A stretch of 64,000 nucleotides of DNA, taken from Eublepharis macularius (Eukaryota; Chordata; Lepidosauria; Squamata; Eublepharidae). The translations under genes and the position numbers were made by a program. The stretch lies in contig NC_072796.1 of the NCBI RefSeq assembly GCF_028583425.1, positions 144,469,464-144,533,463 on the forward strand, written 5' to 3'. Each line of letters starts with the position of its first letter. Position 1 is the stretch's first letter. Of this stretch, positions 22,900 through 32,744 are shown one piece after another. Under the pieces are notes generated by a model, which was given only the letters and a program-made list of their open reading frames with translations, had not been told where the DNA came from and did not search any database.

Positions 22900-23357
22900 T
22901 AGTGGTCACCACCATATGGAACGGCCATCCTGGAGAGGTCATGAAGTCTCCCTTTACCCTGGCTTTCTGCAAACTGTGCAAAGCCGTGTTGCCCAGGAGG
23001 GCTTCTTACACAGGCTGTGCTGTATGGAAACGGCTCAAGGAGACAGGCACCCTACGACTTCCTGGGAAAATGGCTGGTCTCCAAGATGCTACTGGTGTCG
23101 GATCCTGCAGTTCCGCTGTGTGCTGTCTGTCACTGTCATTAATTATGTCATGTCAAATTCCCTCTGTTGTGTTCAATGCTGTTTCAGCCCTATATGAGAT
23201 TTCTGCGTGTTTTCAGACTTCTGCAATCTATACCCTATTCTATTGTTTACTGAATGCCCCAGCTGCTGATTGTATTGAATTGCACTCTGTAATCTGCCTT
23301 GAGCCTCAGTGAGAAAGGCTGGCTATAAATAACGTAAGTAAATAATATAAATAAATT
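22900..23357 (+). mobile_element. L2 LINE 3' end
   Basis: C-terminal ORF2 and 3' UTR of an L2-type LINE: 'ccaccatatggaacggccat', the long pyrimidine-rich 3' region, then 'gtaatctgccttgagcctca' at 23290-23309 and the terminal 'ggctataaataa'. Confidence 0.75.
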
Positions 23358-23989
23358 GATAGTCCATCTTGCTCCAAAAGGTGGATCACTGGCAGATGAT
23401 AAAAACACTATAACTTATAAAACCAGTAAGCAACAAATTATTACAGCTAACAAATAAGAAAAGCAGAATCCAGTTAATAAAGGGAAGCAGTTGTTCAGCC
23501 AGGTGAGAGCAATCGCTGAGGAGGCCAAGTCCAGGCCGGAGGCGGCGGGGGCAGGGGAATGCCAGGGGGCAGGGGAATGAAGCAGGCTCACTGGGCCGTA
23601 GTGGGAGGGCAAAGACCGCAGGGGCCCGTGTCGGAGGCCAAGGAGGGGCTCATCAGCCACGCCTAGTGCCTTGAATTGGACTCAGCAGCTCACCGGCAGG
23701 CTCTGAAGTGGCTGCAGACTCTGTCCTGCTCCTGACAGGGCGAGGTTTCCAAAGAGCCTTCGAGGGCAGCTCCACGCGGCACTTGTTACAGCAGCAGTTA
23801 CTGTACTAGGCATCTGGCATCTGAATGGGTTGGTGGGTGCGTGGCAGCAGGTGATGCTTAATTTGTCTGTTGTGTAGCTGTGCCACAAGGCTGAGAAAAT
23901 AGATCTGTTGCTCAGACTGGTGGTGGCCCCGTTTACACCGCTGCAGGCATGCCATGGGGTTCAGCTGATCTTGCTGTCCTGGTTATACT
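23358..23989. other. Unassigned intergenic DNA
   Basis: Includes a short GC-rich direct repeat (gcaggggaatg twice near 23551-23580). Nothing else recognised. Confidence 0.4.
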
Positions 23990-24515
23990 GGATCTAGCAT
24001 TGCCGGAGAAGCCAGTATATGCAGCTGCAATAAAACTCTGCTGCGACTCAGCCCAGCAGATGGCCCCCTACCTTGAGACAGTCAAGATCCATACCATGGC
24101 AACAGACTTCTGTAGACTCTACATGGGCCTCCCTTCCAAGTCAAGTCGGGAGACTCCAGCGGCCGCAGAAAGCTGAAGCAAGGCTCTTGTCGGGAGCTAG
24201 GCAGAGCAGGCACATTCCTCCCATTTTGCAGTCACTCCCTTGGCTGCCTATCAGTTACAGGCTGAGTTCAAAGCTTTGACTATCGCATACAAAACCCTTC
24301 CCTTGCCTTGGACCCTCATACCTGCAGGATTCCCTCTCGCTCTCTGTGCTCCACCACGGAAACTTTGCTCCTCTGAATAGAGCCTTCTGCATTTACCATC
24401 CTACAAATGGGCAAACCAGCAGCTGCCTTCTCTGTGGTGGCCCCCACCTTATGGAACGGCCTACCAGGGGAGACTAGGAAGACCCCCACTCTCTGGGCTT
24501 TATGCAAACTGTGCA
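23990..24515 (+). mobile_element. L2 LINE ORF2 C-terminal remnant
   Basis: L2-type sequence: 'cactcccttggctgcctatc' followed by 'agttacaggctgagttcaaa', 'cttatggaacggcctaccag' and 'aactgtgcagtcag'. Stops are present. It ends immediately before the second CpG island. Confidence 0.75.
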
Positions 24516-24643
24516 GTCAGAATTACTCAGCAGGGCTTTTTTGACACAGGTAAGAGGGCGGCGCTGCGCAGCCAGGAAATGGTACGGAAAGACGCTTCGG
24601 TAAGCCGGGAGAGACCGTGGAAGACCCGAAGGTCTGTTGCTGT

Positions 24644-24691
24644 GCGCATGCGCCTCCTAGGCAATGTCGGCAGGGGGCAACATGTCACGTG
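24644..24691. promoter_or_regulatory. NRF1 palindrome and CACGTG E-box
   Basis: GCGCATGCGC at 24644-24653 and GTCACGTG at 24684-24691, a USF/MITF-type E-box, lie 30 bp apart at the left edge of the CpG island. Confidence 0.55.
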
Positions 24692-24839
24692 CTTGCATCC
24701 GCTCTCGGCTCGTTTCCAACTTTCGGCGCTCCGATCCCGACGGCGCTGTTGGCTGGACGGCCCTCCCGGCCGAGCGCCTCGACCCGCACAGCGGATGTTT
24801 GGGGTTGGCCCACCAGAGGAAGGCCCGAAAGGAGGCGGC

Positions 24840-24950
24840 TGGGCTCCGGAAAGGCAGCCACGGCCTCCAGCCCGCAAGAGCTCGGCACCCTCGTTCACAG
24901 GGTCGCCAGAGGTCGGAGGCGACTCGACGGCACACCGCGCGCTCACACGC
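24840..24950 (+). mobile_element. BovB 3' end relic inside CpG island
   Basis: The frame reads ELGTLVHRVARGRRRLDGTP, which matches the C-terminus of BovB ORF2, and the DNA 'gtcggaggcgactcgacggc' at 24911-24930 matches the BovB 3' terminus. It is GC-richer than other BovB copies here, consistent with long residence in a CpG island. Confidence 0.7.
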
Positions 24951-25259
24951 AGGGCTGCCTCGTGGGCGGGCGGGCGGGCGGCACGGGAGGCGCTCTGCCC
25001 GCCTGGCGCTTTCCACCGGCCTGCCTGCTGCCTCCCTCTCCGGCTGGGCCAAGGCTCACTTTCCCGCCGGCCAGATCTCCCTCGATCCGGCCGGCTTGGG
25101 GCTGCAGCGTCCTTGGCTCGGCCTTTGGCCTCCCGGGCGGGTCTCCGAGCTTCGTCGCCCTGAAGAACCGCCGCCACGACGGGGGAGAGAGGGGGGGTGC
25201 TTGACAGCCGGCTGTCTCCCCCCTCGGCCTCCCCCGGCAACCTTTTCCGAGGCCGTCGC

Positions 25260-25320
25260 TCGGGGCGGGGCGGGGCCGGCCAGGTGTGAGTCATCCGCCC
25301 CGCCCCGCCCCGCCCCGCCG
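25260..25320. promoter_or_regulatory. GC-box cluster flanking an AP-1 site
   Basis: GGGGCGGGGCGGGGC on the plus strand (25262-25276) faces CCGCCCCGCCCCGCCCCGCC (from 25296), with the AP-1 element TGAGTCA at 25287-25293 between them. This is a likely core promoter about 0.5 kb upstream of the strong donor at 25827. Confidence 0.55.
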
Positions 25321-25827
25321 AGGCGAGCCAGGTGAGGCGGAAGGCGTTACACGATCGGGGGGGGCGACCAAGCAGCCCCTCCGGGAAGACCGCCCGCCGG
25401 ACACGCCGGGCCCTCCCCAGGAGCGGCCAGGGGAAGAGTGGGCGGGCGGCCCTCCGAGCAGGGATTCGGCGCCTCCCAGGCCCCTGACGGCCCCGCGGGC
25501 CAGGCTCTCCCTGGGGGGGGGGGAGGGGTCCCGTCCCGTCCCGTCCCGTCGGAAGGCGCCTGCCCGCGCCTCCTTCCCGAGAGCTGCGTTGCCTCCGCCC
25601 GGTCTCGGCGAGGCTGGAAGGGGGCGCGGCCGGCGCCCGTCCCTCCCCGGCTTGGGCGCTCCTGCCTGCCCTGCCCTGCCCGAGTTCGCTTGGCTCTCCC
25701 CTCTGCCCTGGGAGGAGCTTCCGCCGCTCCGCCGAGAGGTGACTCCGGCGCCAGGAGCGGCGGGGGAGGGAGGCCGAGCCAGGAGCGCCCGCGAACACCC
25801 GCCGGCCGCCCGGGCTCACCTGGCCAG
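25320..25827 (+). other. FAM83H: Candidate non-coding first exon of FAM83H (start undefined)
   Basis: CTGGCCAG followed by GTAAGG (GT at 25828-25829) is a near-ideal 5' splice site in a CpG island and on the same strand as FAM83H. The acceptor of the coding exon at 60247 would be its partner, giving an intron of about 34 kb. No transcript evidence is available and the start site is a guess. Confidence 0.4.
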
Positions 25828-26881
25828 GTAAGGGGAGGGGCGCGGCGTGGGTGGGGGGCTTCGGCCAGGTCGCCTCTGGAGCGCCCCCCGCCCCGCCCCA
25901 GTTGCTCGCCGCTCGTCCGAGGGGGCGCCCGGGAAGCTTCCACGCGCTCTCCTGCCGCGCCCGAGCCGAGGCTTGCGGCCACGCCGTCCCGGCCCCGGCT
26001 CGGGGCCTTCGCTTCAGGCGGGAGCGGGGCGGCGAGCGGGCCCGAGGGGGAGGCCGCCTGCGCGCCGGGATGGAAGGCTCTGCCGCGGCCCCTCCGCACG
26101 CCTGCCGCTCCCGTCCCGTCGGCCCGGCCGGCTCGCCCGCCTTCCCGGGCGGCTTCCGGGGCCTGGGCGCATTCCTGCCCCGCTCGCCCGCGCGGCGCTT
26201 CAAAAACGCCCCCCCTCCCCGCCGGCCTCCGCTGCTGCCGGGCGCCTCCCGCGGCCTCTCGGACGAGCCGAGCGCCCCGCCGCCCGCCGAGGGGGCTCGG
26301 GAGGCGGCGTCGGGGGAAGGGGGGCGCCGGCCACGCGCCCTGGCGGCTCTCTCGCGCTGGCGGCGCTTCTGCCGGGCGGAGCCGTGGCCCGGGCCGGCCC
26401 GGCGGGGCTGCAGGCGCTGCGCGGGCCCTTCCGCGTGCCAAGCCGAGGCCCCTCCCAGAGCCCCGACCGGCGCGCCGGGAGGCTCCTGCCAAACGCCGGC
26501 CGCCGAGCCTGCGCGGGGAGCGGCCCAAGGCGCCGAGCGCGGGGCCAGGGAAGGCGGGCGGCAGGTGGCGGCGGAAGCGCGGAGAGTCCGGGGCGCTCTT
26601 CTCCCCAGACGTCGGGAAGCCGAGCCTGGCGGGGGACGGGAAGGCAAGGGCTGCCGAGGGAAGCCGCAGCTGGCGGGCCGAGGAAGGGCCTTGGCGGGGC
26701 CGGCGCTGCTGCTGCTGGGCCCGGGTGCCTGCAGGAGCGGGTCGCGGCCAGCGGATGAGAGGGGACGCTCGGGGGCTGCCAGGCGAGTGGAGAACGGCCG
26801 AGCCTGCGGCCCGGGGGCAAATCCCCAGAGTCACACGGAGCACAAGTGGGACCCCCCCCCCCCGTGGAGGCGGACTTTGAG

Positions 26882-27026
26882 TGATTCCGCACACCTTGGG
26901 CAATGCACTTCCAATCCTCTTTATAGATCATTTGGGACGGATTTCTTTGTGTGCGGAACAAAAAATCCACCTCAAATGATTGATGAAAGTGCATGGAAAG
27001 TGCCTTATCTAAGGTGTGCGGAATCA
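26882..27026. mobile_element. 145-bp MITE with inverted termini
   Basis: Termini TGATTCCGCACACCTT (26882-26897) and AAGGTGTGCGGAATCA (27011-27026) are perfect inverted copies, and the interior is also partly palindromic. It has no coding capacity, and I could not fix a target duplication. Class unassigned, possibly hAT-like. Confidence 0.8.
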
Positions 27027-27059
27027 GCCTTTGCTGCCAAGGAGTGGCAAGTGTCACAT

Positions 27060-27740
27060 CCCTGGTGGTTAAAAATGAAGCTGGGCGTGGCTACTGCCAG
27101 GGGGACGACCGGTGCGGGGACAAAAAATCCAGGCTTGAAAGTTATGCTGATGAGGTATAAACTGGCTGAGTCGGAGATTGAAAGATTTGGGATGTTTGAT
27201 GGAAATCAAAGAAAATGTCGAGACTGCCTGGCAGCACTGAAAAGGGCACAATCCAGACCAGGGATAATTAAGAAAGGAAGCGGCCGCTATGGTACTGCGC
27301 TTAGGATTCTGTGTGCGCTTTGTTCACCCTGCCTCAAAAAGGCCGTGGCGGAGCTGGGAAAAGTGCAGCATAGGCCAGCCAAAGCGATGAAGGGATTGGA
27401 GCTGCTTTTCTCCGAGGAAAGGCTAAAGCCTGTGGGATCTTTAGGTCTAGAAAAAGTGGGGGGAGGGGTTGGCGGGGGATAGATGTTTATAACCCAATGC
27501 ATGAGGGGGGCAACATTGAGCTATTTCTCCCTCTCCTGTAGTAATGCTAGCGCTCAGGGCATCCATTGGAATTGATGGGCACAGGTTCAGAACTGACCGA
27601 AGGGAGTATGCTCTGCTTTCCTCAAGGAGCAACTGGACTCCGGACTTTGCTGCTCGTGGGCGTAGCGATGGCTCTGAGCACAGGTGGCTTTGAAAGGGGA
27701 CGAGGCAGATCCCTGGAAGGGAGGGCGATCAGCAGCTTTT
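27060..27740 (+). mobile_element. L3-like LINE 3' portion
   Basis: ORF2 C-terminal region (including ALRILCALCSPCLKKAVAEL and GLELLFSEERLKPV) followed by the 3' UTR 'ctcctgtagtaatgctagcg' and 'cagggcatccattggaattg'. It corresponds to 47280-47630 plus 49745-50225. Stops and frameshifts are present. Confidence 0.65.
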
Positions 27741-27749
27741 AGCAAGGGT

Positions 27750-29100
27750 GACGAAGGGTTAGGGTGATCCCCTGGACTGCAATGCTGCCCTTCTGCTGCA
27801 GACCAGCGCGGCTGCCCACCTCAAACCATCTCCATATGGGGGGGCTGAGTGGGGATGGCAGGCAGCAAACCTCTGGATCCCAGCACTGGGAGGCAGCGCC
27901 ACGGTGCGGGGTGTGTGTGTGCGCGTGGCTGTCTGTGTCCTCCTTGCTTGGCCCCGCAGGGCAGCTGCTTGGCCGTCACGTGGAAGAGGGTGCTGGCCTC
28001 GATGGAGGTCTGGTCTGAGGGCAGCAGGGCTGTTCTTGTGTGTTTATGCCAGTTGAGTTGTATCCTCTACGATACAAGAGCGGCGCATGCAGAGTGGTGC
28101 AGGATCAAAATAAGCTGATTCTAATTTTGCCCTTTTCCACACTGGTTGGTTTATAGAATCTCTTCTTTTCCGCTTTCCATCTATGAAATGGGAGCTGTGT
28201 GTGTGTGTGTGGGGGGGAGGGGTTGCCTCAAAATAGCTTCATCGTGCACTACTTTTTGTAGTTGTGCAGGCCATTTTTTCCCTCAGTCATGTAACCTCCC
28301 CCCTCCCGAGTTTATAGTCTAGTTGCAGGTTGAACCCACCCACCCCCCTTTGTCCTTACCTGCCCTTCTTCCAAGGACCTCTGGATGGGTTGAGCAGTCA
28401 GCTCTCCTCCGCTTGTCTGAACTTGTGTTTGGGAACCTGCCTTTTAAAGAACTCCTTGATGTTCTTCTGCCTCATGTTCCAGCCTTTACATGCCGTATTC
28501 TCAAAAGTAGCTTGAATCTTAAAAACACAAACATGGTGCCTGTTGGGATCAGAGGAGGACAGTGAGGGCGAGCGAAAGTGAGGGCGAGCGTGGTGCCACA
28601 GCCTGGAGCCTCTGCCAGGTCAGCAGAAGGCCCATCTCAGTCCGGTCCCTGTGGGTGTGCTCTGAGCTGGCCCTGAGCTGGGGAGCCCCTCTTGCCACTC
28701 TTTGCCCTTGAAGTAGGAGGAGGGCCAGGGTCGGGGGGGGGGGCTTGGTGCAGACGGACTGGCGGGATTGGCTGTGCTTTGGTTCCCACAGGAAGTGCTG
28801 TGTGTATTTCCCTCCCCTTGGTTTGCAGAGGGATAGAATTTGGCCTCCAGAACCCTTTCACAAGAATGCAGATGTTTTCTTAAGATTTGTTTTCCAGAAG
28901 ATGAAAGCTGAAATTTTCTGGATGCCAAATTCTGTCCCAGCAATTGAGGTCATGTGGTAAAGCCACAGATGCATGGAATGTGGGTGGAGGTCTCTGAATG
29001 AACGAAGAAGTGGGGAGGGGGTGCCTGTGGCTGCCTGGAAATTCCCTGAAGCGAATCTGTCCTGCAGCTCCCACCCCTGCAGTATATTTAAACACATTTG
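27750..29100. other. Unassigned sequence in putative FAM83H intron
   Basis: Short (GT)n at 28197-28210 and G runs near 28211 and 28735. No gene recognised. Confidence 0.4.
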
Positions 29101-29101
29101 G

Positions 29102-29325
29102 GCACTGTTGTAGCGTAGTGGTTGGGTTAGGAGTCAGCCCTCTGCTGGTTTGACTCCCACTCCTGCCATGAGCTCAGCAGGTGGCCTTGGGTGAGCCCCT
29201 CCTCTCAGCCCAGCTCCCCAGCTGCATTGTGGGGGTAAGAAGAACACGGACTTTGTTCCCTGCTCTGGGCACTCATCTGTCTAGAGGAGTGGCATATAAG
29301 TGCAGTTATTATTGCTATATTTAAA
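29102..29325 (+). mobile_element. tRNA-derived SINE
   Basis: Head 'gtagcgtagtggttgggtta' (A box), B box 'ggtttgactccc', body 'catgagctcagcaggtggcc', and tail with 'cagttattattgctat'. Same group as 6118-6320 and the partial copy at 56284. Confidence 0.8.
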
Positions 29326-29989
29326 CACATAATGCTGGCAGTCCAATCAGGGGCATCAGGATGTTTAGAGAGCCTGTTTTGTGGGCAGGAGTAGAAAGCG
29401 AGCTGTTCCTCCACCGGTGGGGCCTTGAATTGGCCGTAAATCACTTTTCTGGGGCTCAGATTCCAGGGTGGAGCCATTATCACTTACGGACCGTGGGGTG
29501 GACAGGCTGCCTCTTGGCTTGTCTTTCAGGAGTATTAGGGGCTGGGGAGGTGGATTAGTGTTCAGTGGCGGAGATCCCTGGGCTGGACGCTGGCACTTGG
29601 GCCTCTCGTGCTAAAGCAGAAGACGGGCGGGAGCTGAACTGCCTCTCCCTGCCCCGCTGTGGGCCATTCAGAGATCTCCATGCTGCTGAAGAGAGAGGGA
29701 TGCAGGCGGTCTTGTACTGGCCTTGGGGCACTGGGCAAGATGCCCGTTCTTCTGATGAACCTGGCAGGGCTTCTCTGGCATCCAGGCCAAGGGCAAGAGC
29801 TCATTGCTTCAGCCAGGCTCCTCGGCTGAGGCTGTCCCTGGCTTGGTCAGGCCTAGGGCTGTCTTGCAGGGGTAGGCTGCTCCCCCCCCATGAGCCATTT
29901 GTGGCTCTGAAGCTTTGCAGAGATGAGAGAACGTGAGGGCAGCCCATGGACTGCGTGAGGCCAGCGGACTGCGTGGTTCACCCTCCTGT

Positions 29990-30230
29990 TTTACGCAGCC
30001 TGGGTGGCCGTCCTGTGGGAGGGGCCTGGAGGACTCCGGGAATGACAGCCGATCTCCAGACCGCAGGGGCCTTAGACCCTTGGAGGGAGGAAAGGGCCGT
30101 CCCGGTGGAGCAGACTGCGTGGAATCCCGTCTCTGTGGAGTTTCCTCCCCACCCCAAACTCTGCCCCCTCCCCTGGGCTCTGCCCCCCCGCCCGATTGCC
30201 AGGCATTTCCAAAGCCAGTGGGCAGCCCTG
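29990..30230. mobile_element. Possible degraded MITE of the 'gggttgccaac' type
   Basis: The series 'ggaggggcctggaggactcc', 'gatctccagaccgcagg', 'accccaaactctgccccctc' and 'gccaggcatttccaaagcc' resembles a common reptile MITE with terminal GGGTTGCCA. The termini are eroded. Confidence 0.35.
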
Positions 30231-30239
30231 CACAGAGCA

Positions 30240-32595
30240 GCCGACAGATGAGGCCTCGAAGCCCAGGGCCGCTCCCGATGTTGCCTCCTGGCCCTGGGGG
30301 GGTCAGAGGTTGGCTGCCTCTGCGTGCTGCAGACCCCTTCATTCCCTATGGCTTGCAGCCACGGATGGCTCTGCCCCCCCCCCATGACTTGGTCCAGCCC
30401 CCCTTAACGCCATCCACACTCCCTGTGCCCACGAGCTGCGAATGTCAGAATGCAATGACCCGGCGTTTCTGTCCTGAGCCTGTTGCCCATCAGCATCATT
30501 AGGTGTCCCTGAGCAACTCTGTCGTAGGAGAGGTCAGTCACTTTTTGATCTTAACCTACCTTGCAAGGTTGTTGGGTAAAATGGGAGGCCTTGAGTTCTT
30601 GGGGGAAGGAAAGGGGGAGCCCCGAGTCGTGTGTTCACTGGGAAGGGGGTGTTTCTCCCAGACAGCCACAGCTGGGATCGCTGGGCTTAGGGTGGGGGCT
30701 GCCCCTCTCTCTTTCTCTGGGACGCGGCAGCTTGAGCAGGGCCGGCGTTTGGGCTGAGGAGAGGACTCCTGGCTGAGCGGGCCAAGCACGGCTCCCTCTT
30801 GAGGGGCAGGCGTGGCAGGGAGGCTGCGGTGGAGCTGGGTGTGTCTGAGGCAACCCGGCTGGTTTTGCAAGGGAGGGCTCTGGTGAGAGGGCAGGCTGGG
30901 AACCTGCCGTGCCGCCCAGCACCAAGAGCACGTAACAACAAGCCCTGCTGAGGCAGGCTGAGGCAAGAAAGAGGTGAGTGGGGAGTCCGGGTGATGAGGC
31001 TGGCAAGAACTCGGTGGAGCTGCGGGTGGGAGCTGCTTCTCCTTGTCTGGAGGAGGGCAGAGATCTGGGGCTGGAGGGGCCTCCCGGATCCCCTGCTGGC
31101 TGCTTGGCAGAAGGTGCAGCCGCACCGCGTGCCAAGGAAGGCTCTTCAGGGGGGGCGGGGGGGCGCACAGGTAACAGCTGCTCGCTTTGGTGCCCCGTGC
31201 CAAGGCTTTGGGCAGACACTTTCGGAGCTGATGATGAGTCGCTAATCCAGGAAGCAGCTACACGTTGGTACTCTTATATGGTTATCGTACAGACAAGTAG
31301 TGCTGGCAGTAGGTGAGGCCTTCTGCCTGATCTGGAGGTTGCAGTTTGGTGGCCTCTGCCTGGCAGAGGAGTTGTGGCTTGGAGGGTGATGGGCCCGTGG
31401 ACCGCGTGTGAGGGAAGGGGTGGGTGTCTTGAAGTCCGCCAGTGGCACCGTGGGGTGGTTTATAAAGAAGGAATTTAAAAAGAGGAGGGGATTCGGGTGG
31501 GACAGGAAGAAGTCCTTAAAGGTGGGACTGTCAAAATCCAAAGATTCTGGTCACGTTTTTTACTGTGTATATAAGGGCCCTCATAGGATATAGAGGCCCT
31601 TTGTTCTGTTCCTTTGTTCTGTTCCTGAGCTGCGTGGAAGATGTGAATTTACCTGAGCCGTGTGCCGTTCTTTTGATCTCAGCAATGAACATACTGAGAG
31701 CTGCTCGGTGGAAATGGAACGGGCTTCCACTCATCCGGAGGGGGTTCGCAAGAGCGTGAGGTCTGGTGCTCATAGACGAGCGTGCTTTGCAGATTTGGGA
31801 CCGCCCTCCTCGTTGGCTTGCGGAGGCCGCGGACTGCTCTTGGTAGGCCTTTGGCAAGAGCAGGAGGCAGAAACCGCCTTACAGGCCGGTCAGGGGTATC
31901 CCTCTGCACAGCGTTCATAACTAATATTATACTTTGGAAGGAACGCAATTTACAAGCCCACATAGGTCAGTAGTGGTTGAATCCTTTAGTGTTTGTCTGA
32001 ACGACATAAGTTTCCGAGTGTTAGAAATGCAAAGGTATTTTGTTTTTATTTCTGCCCTCATCAGGGCCACCAAGGCAGCTCAAGCACCAGAGTATCAAGA
32101 CCGGGAACAGCCTGAAGTGGGAGAAGTGATCCTTTCGTGTGTTTGCAAGAGTGGGGGTGGGGAAGAGAGAGCGAAGGGACTCGATATTATTACTGAGGAT
32201 GCAACAGTACTCTGATGGTGAAAACTAAATAACATTTTTTTCAAAAGAAGAGACGACAACTAGCTAGTATCTACTTTGTGAAACAGAGTGGAGGATGGCC
32301 CGGTTCCAGGTACCATTTGGAGAAGCGGTGCGTGTGTGCGCGCTGCTTTAGGGCCCTGTCTGGAAGGCTGTACCTGCAGAGACGGCTGCAGGGTGCAGGG
32401 CCTGCCCAGGGGAAGTGGGGTGCAACCAGGGACAGGTGGGTCCTTGAGGTGAATATTTAGCCATGTAACTGGCGCTGATAGCTGAGCGTTTGGGCTCCCT
32501 CGATCTTCGGGGGTGGGCTGTGAGAAGGTTCACAATGGAAAGGGGACAAGAGTGGAGGTGACCCCAGAACCTCTGCACTGCAGCAGCTGTTCTGT
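30240..32595. other. Unassigned sequence in putative FAM83H intron
   Basis: No coding exon recognised. A repeated 'cctttgttctgtt' unit occurs at 31598-31624. Confidence 0.4.
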
Positions 32596-32744
32596 GGACA
32601 GAACCACAGAGTTGGAAGGGGCCATAGAGACCGTCTAGTCCAACCCCCTGCCCAATGCAGGATGAGCATCTCTAAAGCATCTCTGGCAAGTATTCATCCA
32701 GCCTCTCCTTGAAAGCTGCCAGTGAAGGGGAGCTCACCACCTCC

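Larger units (their letters stand above)
24590..26860. promoter_or_regulatory. CpG island, candidate FAM83H promoter
   Basis: About 2.3 kb of very high G+C and CpG content with GC boxes, an NRF1 palindrome, an E-box, an AP-1 site and a strong plus-strand splice donor. It is the only CpG island between the IQANK1 start and the first coding exon of FAM83H, which has a non-coding first exon in mammals. Assignment to FAM83H is inference. The 706-codon minus-strand frame here is compositional. Confidence 0.65.

Noticed and set aside
24527..26647. A 706-codon open frame on the minus strand
   Set aside because: It lies in a CpG island with very few stop-rich trinucleotides. The translation is almost only Ala, Arg, Pro, Gly and Ser, no domain is visible, equally long frames overlap it on both strands, and part of it is the reverse of a BovB end.
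25438..27482. Plus-strand frames of 480 and 543 codons
   Set aside because: Same compositional cause. The longer one runs straight through a MITE and into L3-like LINE sequence, so it cannot be one gene.
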